From NCBI RefSeq assembly GCF_009862265.1, contig NZ_WWGX01000001.1, forward strand, positions 1 to 64,000: a stretch of DNA of 64,000 nucleotides, given 5' to 3'. Source of the DNA: Streptomyces sp. SID8352. Lineage in GTDB: Bacteria; Actinomycetota; Actinomycetes; Streptomycetales; Streptomycetaceae. Both the position numbers and the translations under genes were made by a program. Every line of letters starts with the position of its first letter. Position 1 is the first letter of the stretch. Shown here one piece after another: positions 7,522-17,710 of the stretch. Below the pieces are notes generated by a model. The model did not search any database and had not been told where the DNA came from. It was given only the letters and a program-made list of their open reading frames with translations.

Positions 7522-8925
7522 GTGAGCATTCGGCTGTACGACACCAGCACCCGGCAGATCCGTGACTTCGCCCCCCTCGTGCCCGGGTGTGTCTCGATCT
7601 ACCTGTGCGGAGCCACCGTGCAGGCCGCACCGCACATCGGGCACATCCGCTCGGGGCTGAACTTCGACATCATGCGCCGCTGGTTCGCGTACCGCGGCTA
7701 CGACGTCACGTTCATCCGCAACGTCACGGACATCGACGACAAGATCATCAGGAAGGCGGCCGAGCAGAAGCGCCCCTGGTGGTCCATCGGCTACGAGAAC
7801 GAGCGGGCGTTCAACGACGCCTACGCCGCCCTCGGCTGCCTGCCGCCCAGCTGCGAACCGCGCGCCACCGGCCACATCACCGAGATGATCGAGATGATGC
7901 GCGGCCTGATCGACCGCGGCCACGCCTACGCGGCCGACGGCAACGTCTACTTCGACGTGCGGTCCCTGCCGGGCTATCTGTCGCTGTCCAACCAGGACCT
8001 CGACGACCTGCGCCAGCCCTCCGAGGACGGCGAGACGGGCAAGCGGGACGCGCGCGACTTCGCCATGTGGAAGGCGGCCCGGCCCGGCGAGCCGAGCTGG
8101 GAGACCCCGTGGGGGCGCGGGCGGCCCGGCTGGCACCTGGAGTGCTCCGCGATGGCGCACAAGTACCTGGGCACCGAGTTCGACATCCACGGCGGCGGGA
8201 TCGACCTGATCTTCCCGCACCACGAGAACGAGATCGCCCAGGCCCGCGGCTTCGGCGACGCCTTCGCCCGGTACTGGGTGCACAACGCCTGGGTCACCAT
8301 GAGCGGCGAGAAGATGTCGAAGTCGCTCGGCAACTCGGTGCTCGTCTCCGAGATGGTCAAGCGCTGGCGCCCCGTCGTCCTGCGCTACTACCTGGGCACC
8401 CCGCACTACCGCTCCGCCATCGAGTACGGCGAGGAGGCGCTGCGCGAGGCCGAGACCGGCTACGCCCGGATCGAGGGCTTCGTGCGCCGCGTCACCGAGC
8501 TGGCCGGGGCGGCCGTGGAGCCCGATGCCGAGGTGCCGCTCGCCTTCGCCGAGGCGATGGACGACGACCTGGGCGTCCCGCAGGCGCTCGCCGTCGTCCA
8601 CACCACCGTCCGGCAGGGCAACAGCGCACTGGCCGCCGACGACAAGGAGGCCGCCGTCGCCCGCCTCGCCGAGGTCCGGGCCATGCTCGGCGTCCTCGGG
8701 CTGGACCCGCTCGACGAGCAGTGGGCCACCGACGAGGGCGACCGGGCCGGTGAGCTGCGCCACGTGGTGGACAGCCTGGTGCGCCTCGTCCTCGAACAGC
8801 GCGAGGCGGCCCGGGCGCGCAAGGACTGGCCCACCGCGGACGCGATCCGCGACCGGCTGGCCGACTCCGGCCTCGCCATCGAGGACGGACCGCAGGGACC
8901 GCGCTGGAGCCTCGGCCCCCGCTGA
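7522..8925 (+). CDS. cysS: Cysteinyl-tRNA synthetase
   Basis: This 467-residue class I tRNA synthetase charges tRNA-Cys. It carries the HIGH motif as PHIGHIRSG, the zinc ligands CGATVQ (Cys near 28), LECSAMA and HHENEIAQ, and the KMSKS loop GEKMSKSLGNS. The anticodon-binding helical domain is present at the C-terminus, so it is CysS rather than the shorter mycothiol ligase MshC. The GTG at 7522 is chosen because the protein then begins SIRLYDTSTRQ as in homologues. The gap of 204 bp after ispF is GC-rich and holds no gene. Confidence 0.95.
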   Translation: MSIRLYDTSTRQIRDFAPLVPGCVSIYLCGATVQAAPHIGHIRSGLNFDIMRRWFAYRGYDVTFIRNVTDIDDKIIRKAAEQKRPWWSIGYENERAFNDAYAALGCLPPSCEPRATGHITEMIEMMRGLIDRGHAYAADGNVYFDVRSLPGYLSLSNQDLDDLRQPSEDGETGKRDARDFAMWKAARPGEPSWETPWGRGRPGWHLECSAMAHKYLGTEFDIHGGGIDLIFPHHENEIAQARGFGDAFARYWVHNAWVTMSGEKMSKSLGNSVLVSEMVKRWRPVVLRYYLGTPHYRSAIEYGEEALREAETGYARIEGFVRRVTELAGAAVEPDAEVPLAFAEAMDDDLGVPQALAVVHTTVRQGNSALAADDKEAAVARLAEVRAMLGVLGLDPLDEQWATDEGDRAGELRHVVDSLVRLVLEQREAARARKDWPTADAIRDRLADSGLAIEDGPQGPRWSLGPR

Positions 8926-9075
8926 CCCGCCCCCGGCCGGGGAGGATCGACCGTGCCGCCCGGTCCCCCGGGCGGCACACTGCATGAGCGCGGCGAACGC
9001 GCGGACACGACGCACGACAGACGCAAGGCACACGGAACGGGCGCCCGGCGCGCCCCGCAGAGAGACAGGGAACTC

Positions 9076-10017
9076 ATGGCCGCGAACAACCGCCGCATGT
9101 CCGGCAAGAAGGGCGCGCAGGTCGGCAGCGGCGGCAAGCGGCGCCGGGGCCTGGAGGGCAAGGGGCCGACGCCCCCCGCCGAGATGCGCAAGGGGCACGC
9201 CAAGCAGCGCGCCGCCCAGTCGAAGGCCCGCCGCGCCCAGAGCGCCCGCCCGCAGCGGCGGGGCGGCGGCAGGTCCTCCTCCGAGCTGGTCGTCGGCCGC
9301 AACCCGGTCGTCGAGGCGCTGCGCGAGGGCGTGCCCGCCTCGACCCTCTACGTCCAGCAGTTCATCGACAGCGACGAGCGGGTCCGCGAGGCGCTCCGGC
9401 TCGCCTCCGAGCGCGGCGGCATCAACCTCATGGAGGCCCCGCGCCCCGAGCTGGACCGGATGACCAACGGGCTCAACCACCAGGGCCTCGTCCTCCAGGT
9501 CCCGCCGTACGAGTACGCCCACCCGGACGACCTGGCGGCGGCCGCCGCCGACGCCGGTGAGGACCCGCTGATCGTCGCCCTCGACGGGGTGACCGACCCG
9601 CGCAACCTCGGGGCCGTCGTCCGCTCCGTCTCCGCCTTCGGCGGCCACGGCGTCGTCGTGCCCGAGCGGCGCGCCGCCGGGATGACCGCCGGTGCCTGGA
9701 AGACCTCGGCGGGCGCCGCCGCGCGGACGCCGGTCGCCCGCGCCACCAACCTGACGCGCGCCCTGGAGGCGTACCAGAAGGCGGGCCTGGTGGTCGTCGG
9801 CCTGGACGCCGATGGCGAGGCCGAACTCGGCGACCTGGACGCCCTGGACGGGCCGCTGGTCATCGTCGTCGGCAGTGAGGGCAAGGGCCTGTCCCGGCTG
9901 GTCGGGGAGACCTGCGACGTCCGGGTGCGCATCCCGATGCCGGGCGGCGCCGAGTCGCTCAACGCCGGTGTCGCCGCGGGCATCGTGCTCTACGAGGCGG
10001 CGCGCCGCCGGGCCTGA
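9076..10017 (+). CDS. rlmB: 23S rRNA (guanosine-2'-O-)-methyltransferase, RlmB/SpoU family
   Basis: This 313-residue protein has a basic, Lys/Arg-rich N-terminal tail (residues 1-70) suited to RNA contact. A substrate-binding domain follows ([14 protein letters not shown] near 74), then the SpoU knotted methyltransferase domain with its three motifs [27 protein letters not shown] and [18 protein letters not shown]. It should methylate a guanosine ribose in 23S rRNA. The ATG at 9076 follows GACAGGGAAC. It lies downstream of cysS, an order conserved in Streptomyces. Confidence 0.93.
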   Translation: MAANNRRMSGKKGAQVGSGGKRRRGLEGKGPTPPAEMRKGHAKQRAAQSKARRAQSARPQRRGGGRSSSELVVGRNPVVEALREGVPASTLYVQQFIDSDERVREALRLASERGGINLMEAPRPELDRMTNGLNHQGLVLQVPPYEYAHPDDLAAAAADAGEDPLIVALDGVTDPRNLGAVVRSVSAFGGHGVVVPERRAAGMTAGAWKTSAGAAARTPVARATNLTRALEAYQKAGLVVVGLDADGEAELGDLDALDGPLVIVVGSEGKGLSRLVGETCDVRVRIPMPGGAESLNAGVAAGIVLYEAARRRA

Positions 10018-10155
10018 GCCGCCGTCGGCCGGTTCGCACGGACGTCCGGCCCGGTCCCCCGCGCGGGGGGTTCCGGGCCGCCCGCCCGGGCTTGACGGGG
10101 TCCGGACACATCCGACGGGTCAAGGCAGTGTCCTAACGACACATCACTCGGTTAG

Positions 10156-11940
10156 ATGAGTGTGGACACCAGAACACCCCGCACGCCCACGGGGGACCGC
10201 TCGTCGGGATTCGACGACGCGCCCGCGCTGAGCATGGTGAAGGTGCCGAGCGATCCGGCCCAGGTCATCGTCAATCACGCGAGCTTCCGCGTGCAGCTGG
10301 GTGCCTCCGCGCGGCGCACCAGATCCCTGCGGATCGCGCGGCACATGAGCGCCACCCAGGACACCGCCCGCATGCTCCGGGCCGGTGTCGCGGGCCCCGC
10401 CCCGGCCCGCCGCCGCCCGGTCGTCTGGAGCGGCCGGTCCGATCCCGACGACACCGGCGCCCACCGCCTCCTCCAGGCGGTCCGGGCCGGTGCCGACCGG
10501 TACGCCGAGGACCCGGGCGCCGACGCCGGCGCCACCCAGGTGATCCCGCGCGTCGGACCGGTCCCGGGCTACGGCGGCTACGACGAGGGCCCCGCCACGG
10601 AGACCCTGGAGACCCCCTTCGTCGGCGCCCAGCGCGGCCCCGCCGCCGACGGCGCCCGGCTGCTGCCCGCCATGCGCACCGTCGGCAGCGCCTACGACGA
10701 ACCCGTCCGCACCGCCGGGGACCCCGACGGCCACGACGGGTACGACGGATACGGCGACCGCGCGGACGGCCCGGACGACGGCTGGGACGACCGCTACGAC
10801 GACGACGGACTTCTCGTCGACGACCGCCGGGACGCGGCGGACGAGGACGGGCCGCGCTCCCGGCGGCACACCGAGGACTCCGCGCGGCACGCCTACTACC
10901 CCGGCCGCCGCATGAACCTCGGCGTGGTGCTGCTGCCGCTGCGCGTCTTCCTCGGCTTCATCTCCATCTACGCCGGCATGGGCAAGCTCTGCGACCCCGT
11001 CTACTTCGACGGCGGCGAGCGCGGCTCGATGGTCAAGTGGCTCAACACCCTGCACCCGTGGGACGTCGCCGAGCCGCTGCGCCAGTTCGCCCTCGCCCAC
11101 CCGGTCGGCTCCGGGCTGGTCATCGCCTTCCTCCAGGTCCTCGTCGGCGTCCTGACCGTCCTGGGCTGCTGGCAGCGCGTCGCCGCCGTCGTCGGCGCCT
11201 GTCTGTCCGCCGCGCTGCTGGTCACCGTGAGCTGGAAGAGCGTCCCCGTCTACGACGCGCCCGACATCATCTACCTCGCCGCCTGGTCCCCGCTGGTCAT
11301 CGCGGGCGCCCCCGTCTACTCCGTCGACGGCCGCCTCGCGGGCAGCGCCTGGCGGCGGCTGGGCCCCCGCGCCGACATCTGGGACCTGCGCCGCTATGTG
11401 CTGCGCCGCGGCGCCCTCATCACCTTCCTGGTCGCGGGGGTCACCCTGCTCGTCGGCTCGCTGCTCGGCGGCGCGGTCCGGGACGCCGACCACGTGGTCG
11501 TCCCCGGGCCCGGCCAGGCGCCGCGCAACGAGCTTCCGGGCTCCCCGCTGCCCCAGGAGCCCGGCGGGCGCGAGCGGGCCGCCACGCCCGACGCCACCCC
11601 CGCCTCGCCGAGCCAGGGCGCCACCTCCGGCGCCTCCGCGACCCCGTCCGGCGGGGCCGCGACGGTGCCGGGGACGAGTCGGGACACCGGTGCCGTGACC
11701 GGTGGGACGCCCAGCGAGACCCAGGGCACCATCGGCCAGGCCCCGCCCCGGGACAGCGCCCCGGCGGGGCAGGCGCCGAGCGCCACCACCGCCGGTCCGT
11801 CCTCCGGCGGCGCCAGCAGCGGTGCCCCGGGCGAGGGCGTGGCGCCCGGCCCGGAGAGCGGCGCCGACGACGACACCGGTGACGCCCCGTCCTCCCCGGG
11901 CGAGCCGGACGGACGCCTGGTGGGCGGCCTGCTCGGCTGA
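10156..11940 (+). CDS. DoxX-family membrane protein with long disordered ends
   Basis: This 594-residue protein has about 250 N-terminal residues rich in Asp, Gly and Tyr and no fold that I recognise. A DoxX-like membrane domain follows (about residues 253-425): a first helix at LLPLRVFLGFISIYAGMG, then the pattern LVIAFLQVLVGVLTVLGCWQR and two or three more helices. A last helix LITFLVAGVTLLVGSLLGG precedes a Ser/Thr/Pro/Gly-rich tail of 130 residues that should lie outside the cell. DoxX proteins in actinobacteria are linked to thiol and redox homeostasis. The ATG follows a short gap containing TTGACGGGG. A perfect terminator follows. Confidence 0.8.
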   Translation: MSVDTRTPRTPTGDRSSGFDDAPALSMVKVPSDPAQVIVNHASFRVQLGASARRTRSLRIARHMSATQDTARMLRAGVAGPAPARRRPVVWSGRSDPDDTGAHRLLQAVRAGADRYAEDPGADAGATQVIPRVGPVPGYGGYDEGPATETLETPFVGAQRGPAADGARLLPAMRTVGSAYDEPVRTAGDPDGHDGYDGYGDRADGPDDGWDDRYDDDGLLVDDRRDAADEDGPRSRRHTEDSARHAYYPGRRMNLGVVLLPLRVFLGFISIYAGMGKLCDPVYFDGGERGSMVKWLNTLHPWDVAEPLRQFALAHPVGSGLVIAFLQVLVGVLTVLGCWQRVAAVVGACLSAALLVTVSWKSVPVYDAPDIIYLAAWSPLVIAGAPVYSVDGRLAGSAWRRLGPRADIWDLRRYVLRRGALITFLVAGVTLLVGSLLGGAVRDADHVVVPGPGQAPRNELPGSPLPQEPGGRERAATPDATPASPSQGATSGASATPSGGAATVPGTSRDTGAVTGGTPSETQGTIGQAPPRDSAPAGQAPSATTAGPSSGGASSGAPGEGVAPGPESGADDDTGDAPSSPGEPDGRLVGGLLG

Positions 11941-11951
11941 GGGGCCGACAG

Positions 11952-11999
11952 CACGACGACGGGGTCCCGCACGGTGATGTGCAGGACCCCGTCGTCGTG
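11952..11999 (+). terminator. Terminator after the DoxX-like gene
   Basis: Perfect 16-bp arms (11952-11967 and 11984-11999) flank a 16-nt loop, starting 11 bp after the stop codon. Confidence 0.85.
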
Positions 12000-12273
12000 G
12001 TGCCCGGTGGGCGGGGGCGGCCGGACGCGTTCTGCGCGGCCGGGCCCGCCGTCCGGCCCGCCCGGCGGCCCTCCGGCCCCGCACGGCGGGCGCAGGGGGG
12101 CCGGGGAGCCGTGTGCGGGGGTCTGGCGGCGTGGTCCGGCCCCGGGGCGGGGAAGGGGCGCCCGGAGGCTCCGGGGCCCCCACGGGCCCCTCGGACGCCC
12201 CGTGGTGCCCCCGCCTCGCCTGCTGCCGCCGTACGGCGTTCGCGCGGGGCTCGGCACCCGGCGCTCGTGGGGC

Positions 12274-13011
12274 TCAGCGCTCGCGCAGGGCCGCCAGCTC
12301 CCGGGCCGCCTCCGTCAGGTCCTTGGCGGTGTCGATGGCGCGCCAGTAGGAGCCCTGCGGGATCGGGAACCCGGCGAGCCGGCGCTCGCGCGCCAGCCGG
12401 GGGAAGGTGGTCCGCTCGTGGTCGCCGCGCTCCGGGAGCATCGAGGCGAAGGCGGGGGAGAAGACGTAGACGCCCGCGTTGACCTCGACGGTCGACGGCG
12501 GTGCCTCGATGAAGTCCGTGATGTGCCCGAAGCCGTCGGTCTGGACGGCGCCCCAGGGCAGCCGCGGCCGGGCCAGGGCGAGGGTCGCGACGGCGTCCCG
12601 CTCGGCGTGGAAGTCGGCCAGGTCGCGCAGGGAGAAGCGGGTCCAGATGTCGCCGTTGGTGGCGTACCAGGGCAGGTCGGGGTGCGGGAGGTGGGCGGCG
12701 GCGTACTTGAGGCCGCCGCCGCGGCCGAGCGGCTCCGTCTCGACGACGGTGGTGACGGACAGCGGCAGGTCGGCGTTCTCCAGCCACTTCTGGAGGACTT
12801 CGGCGAGGTGGCCGCAGGAGACCACCACGTCCGTCACGCCCTCCTCGGCGAGCCAGGTGAGCTGGTGCCCGATGATCGGGGTCCCCGTGCCGGGGATCTC
12901 GACCATCGGCTTGGGCCGGTCGTCGGTGTAGGGACGCAGCCTGGACCCCTGTCCGCCGGCCAGGACGACGGCCTGAACGGGACGGCGGGACGCGGCGTTC
13001 GGATCGGTCAT
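12274..13011 (-). CDS. Sugar-phosphate nucleotidyltransferase
   Basis: This 245-residue enzyme belongs to the NDP-sugar pyrophosphorylase family. The nucleotide-binding signature VVLAGGQGSRLRPYTDDRPK (about residues 15-34) is complete, followed by the PMVEI and NGDIW motifs, and a hydrophobic beta strand with NAGVYVFSP late in the fold. It lacks the left-handed beta-helix domain of GlmU or RmlA-long forms and so is close to mannose-1-phosphate guanylyltransferase/RmlA-like short enzymes. The nucleotide and sugar cannot be read from the sequence. Neighbours on both sides are unrelated; it is transcribed with the small gene at 13120-13617 upstream. Confidence 0.88.
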   Translation of the reverse strand: MTDPNAASRRPVQAVVLAGGQGSRLRPYTDDRPKPMVEIPGTGTPIIGHQLTWLAEEGVTDVVVSCGHLAEVLQKWLENADLPLSVTTVVETEPLGRGGGLKYAAAHLPHPDLPWYATNGDIWTRFSLRDLADFHAERDAVATLALARPRLPWGAVQTDGFGHITDFIEAPPSTVEVNAGVYVFSPAFASMLPERGDHERTTFPRLARERRLAGFPIPQGSYWRAIDTAKDLTEAARELAALRER

Positions 13012-13119
13012 GCCCGAACTGTACGTGGCGTCCCGCGCGCCCCGTCGCGGCGCCCGGACGGTGCCGCGCCGCCCGTGCGGCGACGGAGGGTGCCGGGCGC
13101 CGCCGCACGGGCGGGGCGG

Positions 13120-13617
13120 TCAGCCGTGCGCGGCCAGGACGCCCGTCGCGAAGGCGGTGTCGCAGACCGGGCGGGCGTAGGACTGGGCGCGGGCGGGGCC
13201 GTAGACCCGCACGGCGGCGCGGCCCAGGGAGCGGGCGATGGACGCGCAGTGCCTGGCCAGCGAGGGCCGGTCGTTGACGGCCTGCTGGAGGTGGGTCAGG
13301 GCGGTGCCCGGATCGTCCTCCTTCAGCTCGGTCAGCAGCCGGTCGCGCAGCACCTCGTGCGGGGCGCGGGCGGTGGCGCGGGTGGACGCCCCGACGGCCG
13401 AGGCGTCCGACGCGGCGAGCACCGAGTCCGAGGGATCGCCCGACCAGTCGACCCGGGTGACGGCGAGGGTCCCGGAGAGCACCAGGACGACGGGCAGGAC
13501 GAAGGCGAGAGAGCGGCCGATCCGGCGGGCGGGGCCCCGGCCGCGTCGCGTCTGTCGGGTGGCGGAGTGCTTCACGGAGTGCTTCACGCGAGTGAGGGTA
13601 GCGTCACGTAATGACAT
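13120..13617 (-). CDS. Membrane-anchored hypothetical protein
   Basis: This 165-residue protein has an Arg-rich N-terminus followed by one hydrophobic helix (about residues 37-54, LAFVLPVVLVLSGTLAV) and an extracellular domain with three cysteines near the C-terminal half (HCASI, VCDTAF) that might form a disulfide. I do not recognise the family. GTG codons at about residue 11 could be the true start, which would make the signal anchor more typical. The position between the nucleotidyltransferase and msiK is conserved, to my recollection, in other Streptomyces. Confidence 0.7.
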   Translation of the reverse strand: MSLRDATLTRVKHSVKHSATRQTRRGRGPARRIGRSLAFVLPVVLVLSGTLAVTRVDWSGDPSDSVLAASDASAVGASTRATARAPHEVLRDRLLTELKEDDPGTALTHLQQAVNDRPSLARHCASIARSLGRAAVRVYGPARAQSYARPVCDTAFATGVLAAHG

Positions 13618-13724
13618 GGCGACATTCCGTCACCGGTTCGGGGGACGGGGAACGGCCCGGGAACGGGCGCGGGGTTGACGTACACGGCTCGAAACGTCCG
13701 TTGTGCCCGGGAGATCCCCGGGGG

Positions 13725-13764
13725 CGACGAAGGGCCCCGCGGGAGGTCGCGGGGCCCTTCGTCG
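13725..13764 (-). terminator. Terminator after msiK
   Basis: Perfect 17-bp arms (13725-13741 and 13748-13764) with a 6-nt loop lie about 125 bp past the msiK stop in its direction of transcription. Confidence 0.8.
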
Positions 13765-13888
13765 TCAACGCGGGTGAATTCTCCCGGCGTCTGGTTTGTC
13801 CGTGCCCGGTTCGGGTGGCGCGTCCGCGTCCGGGCGGTCGGCCGGGCGCGGTCCGGACGGTGCCGTCCGGACCGCGCCCGGTGGCGCG

Positions 13889-15028
<1,140 letters not shown>

Positions 15029-15085
15029 GGTGATGGGCCCCCTTCTACCGGCAGGAACGTGCCGGACGGTCCGTTGTAGGAAGGT

Positions 15086-15101
15086 GGTGGTCTGGTCCAC
15101 A
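15086..15101 (-). promoter_or_regulatory. DasR-like (dre) palindrome upstream of msiK
   Basis: GTGGTCTGGTCCAC at 15087-15100 resembles the DasR consensus (ACTGGTCTAGACCACT): 11 of 16 positions match by eye. It lies about 60 bp upstream of the msiK start. DasR is the GntR-family repressor of GlcNAc and chitin use. A further perfect 9-bp inverted repeat (15102-15110 with 15132-15140) lies next to it. Confidence 0.4.
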
Positions 15102-15246
15102 CAGGTGAACCGAGTCTGGACGGTACCTGGCGTTCACCTGGTCTGTCAGCACTTGCAGGGGTGTGAACTTCGACCGAATTCCCGATCCGCATCGTTCACC
15201 GGCTCTGTGTACAGTGGTCCCGCCCGGCGCGCGCCGCCGCGCGACT

Positions 15247-15320
15247 GCCTCCTTAGCTCAGCTGGTCAGAGCGCCGCTCTTGTAAAGCGAAGGTCGTCGG
15301 TTCGAATCCGACAGGGGGCT
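15247..15320 (+). tRNA. tRNA-Thr (anticodon TGT)
   Basis: The cloverleaf is complete: acceptor stem 15247-15253 with 15313-15319 (one G-U pair), D stem GCTC/GAGC, anticodon TGT at 15281-15283 in the loop CTTGTAA, T stem GTCGG/CCGAC around TTCGAAT, and discriminator T at 15320. The outermost anticodon-stem pair is a C-A mismatch. CCA is not encoded. The 3' half is the integration target of the adjacent element, which restores the gene on insertion. Confidence 0.93.
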
Positions 15321-15321
15321 C
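15279..15321 (+). repeat. attL, overlapping the 3' half of tRNA-Thr
   Basis: These 43 bp, from the anticodon loop to one base past the tRNA 3' end, recur without mismatch at 19916-19958 in the same orientation. This is the usual geometry of a tyrosine-integrase core site in a tRNA gene. Confidence 0.9.
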
Positions 15322-15370
15322 GCTGTGTGAGCAGGGAAAAGGCCACTCGGGGAAGATCCCGAGTGGCCTT

Positions 15371-15390
15371 TGACATCCATTCCTGACATC
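15371..15390. promoter_or_regulatory. Possible integrase arm site (left)
   Basis: Two TGACATC motifs 13 bp apart (15371-15377 and 15384-15390) lie 50 bp inside attL. A near copy of the whole 28-bp block, again with two motifs 13 bp apart, lies at 19804-19831 beside attR. The shared spacing at both ends suggests integrase or Xis arm binding. Confidence 0.55.
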
Positions 15391-15419
15391 AACGCGGGCG
15401 GTCACCCACGGTCGACGGA

Positions 15420-16574
15420 TCAGTCCCGACCGGTGCGCCGCTTCCTGAGCAGCCGGTCCATGTGGCTCATGGCCTCCCGCTGTGTGTCCTGCGCCACGTG
15501 CGTGTAGACGTCCATGGTGATGCTGATCTGGGAGTGCCCCAAGATCTCCATCACCACCCGGGGCGCCACTCCGGCCGCCGTGAGGAGCGTGGCGGTGCCG
15601 TGGCGGGCGTCGTGCAGCCGGATCACGCGGAGGCTGGCCGACTCGGTGACGCGGACGAAGGACCGGTAGAAGTTGCGCGGCTCGACGGGGCGCCCGGTGC
15701 GGGTGGCGAAGACGTAGCCGGAGTCCTGCCACTTCTCTCTGGCCTTGGCGCGGGTGTCGGCCTGTCGGAGGCGGTGCCAGCGCAGGGGCGCGATGCAGAG
15801 CGCGGGCAGCAGGACGACCCGCCGACGGCGGCTCTTCGGGTCGTCGTCGTACAGGACGCCCCGACGCCGCTGAACCTGGTGCCGGACGTGGAGCACCCGG
15901 TTGTCCAGGTCGATGTCCGACCACCGCAGACCGATGATCTCTCCCCGGCGGAGGCCCAGGGCGATGGCGAGGACGAAGGCCGCGTAGAGCGGGTCCGTCC
16001 GGGACGCGGTGAGGAAGTCCAACGTCTCGTCGAGGGTCCACGGGTGCAGCTCGGGCGTTTCCGTCCGGGGCGGCTCGACGAGCTTCGCCACGTTGCGCGT
16101 GATCAGTTCCTCCCGGCAGGCCGAGGAGAGCGCCGAGCGCAGCACCCGGTGCGATTCCTTGGCGGTCGCCGCGGTCGTCTGCTTCTCCAGGCGCACGAGG
16201 AAACGGCGGACGTCGGCGACGCCGAGGGATTCGAGCCGTCGGCTTCCGAGGAGCGGCACCAGGTGCAGGCGGACGTGCCCCTCGTACTTGTCGAAGGTGC
16301 TGAGCTTCCGCCGGGGCTTGACGACGTTCTCCAGCCAGTACGGCAGCCACTCGGAGAGCTTGGCCGACTTGGTGGGCACGGGCACGCCCTGGTCCACCTT
16401 GTCGAGCAGTTCACGGCGCTTGGCGTCGCACTCGGCCCAGGTCTTGCCGTAGGCGAACTTGCGGGCGCGGGTGCCGGCCGGCTGGAGGACGTAGACGGCG
16501 CACTGGTAGCGGCCGTCCTTGCGGTTGGTGATGGTGCCGGAGCCGTTCGGGTTCCGCTTGCGCTGAGCGGCCAT
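15420..16574 (-). CDS. int: Tyrosine-recombinase integrase of the element
   Basis: This 384-residue site-specific recombinase has an N-terminal arm-binding region (GSGTITNRKDGRYQ near residue 12), a core-binding SAM-like domain (about 65-165) and a catalytic domain with all expected residues: Arg in ALGLRRGEI, the HDARHG box (His and Arg), His in LGHSQ, and the tyrosine nucleophile in DVYTHV near residue 355. It should insert the element into the 3' end of tRNA-Thr. Its ATG overlaps the stop of xis by one base, so the two are coupled. The gene reads towards attL and appears intact. Confidence 0.93.
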   Translation of the reverse strand: MAAQRKRNPNGSGTITNRKDGRYQCAVYVLQPAGTRARKFAYGKTWAECDAKRRELLDKVDQGVPVPTKSAKLSEWLPYWLENVVKPRRKLSTFDKYEGHVRLHLVPLLGSRRLESLGVADVRRFLVRLEKQTTAATAKESHRVLRSALSSACREELITRNVAKLVEPPRTETPELHPWTLDETLDFLTASRTDPLYAAFVLAIALGLRRGEIIGLRWSDIDLDNRVLHVRHQVQRRRGVLYDDDPKSRRRRVVLLPALCIAPLRWHRLRQADTRAKAREKWQDSGYVFATRTGRPVEPRNFYRSFVRVTESASLRVIRLHDARHGTATLLTAAGVAPRVVMEILGHSQISITMDVYTHVAQDTQREAMSHMDRLLRKRRTGRD

Positions 16575-16774
16575 CAGGCGGCCTCCTCGATCTCGATCTG
16601 GCCGAGGACGAAGTCCGTGACGGCATGAGCGGGGATGCGGCGAGCGCCGTCGATCTTGATGGAGACGAGCCGGTGCGACCGGATCAGGTCGTAGACCTTG
16701 GAGCGCCCGAGCCTGAGCCGGGCCATGACCTCCGGAACGGTCAGAAGTTCGCCGGGAGTTGTGGCGGTCGTCAT
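16574..16774 (-). CDS. xis: Excisionase (MerR/HTH_17-type)
   Basis: This 66-residue protein has a winged-helix excisionase domain: LLTVPEVMARLRLGRSKVYD (about residues 10-29) followed by IDGARRIPAHAVTDF. Such proteins bend the att DNA and direct the integrase to excise. It overlaps the rep stop by 4 bp (ATGA) and its own stop touches the integrase start, the usual rep-xis-int order of pSAM2-like elements. Confidence 0.9.
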   Translation of the reverse strand: MTTATTPGELLTVPEVMARLRLGRSKVYDLIRSHRLVSIKIDGARRIPAHAVTDFVLGQIEIEEAA

Positions 16775-17673
16775 TCCGCGCTCCCTTCGCTGCGGAGGGC
16801 GTCGCGGGCGGTCTCGCGGTTGGTGTGGAGGTCGCGGGCGATGGTGGCGGCGAGGGCGGCTTCGCCGGGGGTGTGGCCGTGGCCGGCGTACTGCCAGTCG
16901 GTGAGGACAAGGACGGTGTCCGGTTCGCGGTCGTCGAGGCCGAGGGCGGTGGCCTCTTGGGCGGCGCGGTAGTCGGCGCGTTCCTGGCGGAGGGCGCCGA
17001 GGGTGGTCGAGTAGGTGCGGGACTTGGAGGAGAAGTGGCCGCGGAAGCCGAGCATGTGGGCCCACGCCCAGAGGCGGCGGTCCGGGTAGAGGGCGTCGAG
17101 GTCGCGGCATGCGGTGATGAGGCGGCGCGTGTGGTCGGGGACGTGGCGCCGGTCGAGTTCGCCGATGCGGCGGTCGGGGGTGCCGGTGTTCTCGGCGGCT
17201 TTGGTGGCGTATTTGGCGACGTAGGAGGCGACGGCCTGTTCGGTGATGTCGGAGCTGTCGCCGAAGGCCTTGACCGGGCGGACGTCGAGTTGCCTGCCCC
17301 AGCGGAAGGTGCGGGCGGGTTGGTCGGCGGCGGCCGGGACGGAGACGGTCGTGTAGGAGTGCGTGGCGGCGGCGTGTATCGCGTCGGTGAGGAGAGTGGC
17401 GGTGGCCCAGGCGGGTGGGGGTGTGCCGGGTCCGTCGGGGCCGTCGAGGCGGATGACGGCGTGGAAGTGGAGGGCGCCGCGTTTCTGGAATTCGGCGACC
17501 TTGCCGTAGGAGACGCGGAGGTGGTCGGCGAGTTCGCGGCGGGGTAGGCCCGCGCGGGCGGTGAGTTCGCGGCGCAGGCGGGTGGTGAAGCGCTGCCAGA
17601 GCTGTCCGGCGTGGTTGTTGAAGCAGGCCTCATGCGTGCCGATCCGGCATGCCGTCGATCGGTAGGAGGGTTC
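16771..17673 (-). pseudogene. rep: 5'-truncated RepSA-type replication initiator
   Basis: The frame (about 300 codons) contains the C-terminal two thirds of a pSAM2 RepSA-like protein: STACRIGTHEACFNNH, GKVAEFQKRGALHFHAVIRL (the HxH rolling-circle motif region), YVAKYATKAAENTG, and the C-terminal WAHMLGFRGHFSSKSRTYS. The first in-frame start codon is only at 17055, more than 200 codons into the homology. The N-terminal 150 or so residues with the zinc-finger and first catalytic motifs are absent, and the frame opens directly beside another gene. I infer a deletion that removed the promoter and 5' end of rep. Confidence 0.8.
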
Positions 17674-17710
17674 AGGGGCGGGATGTGGGGGTGGCGGTCC
17701 GGGGTGGGCA

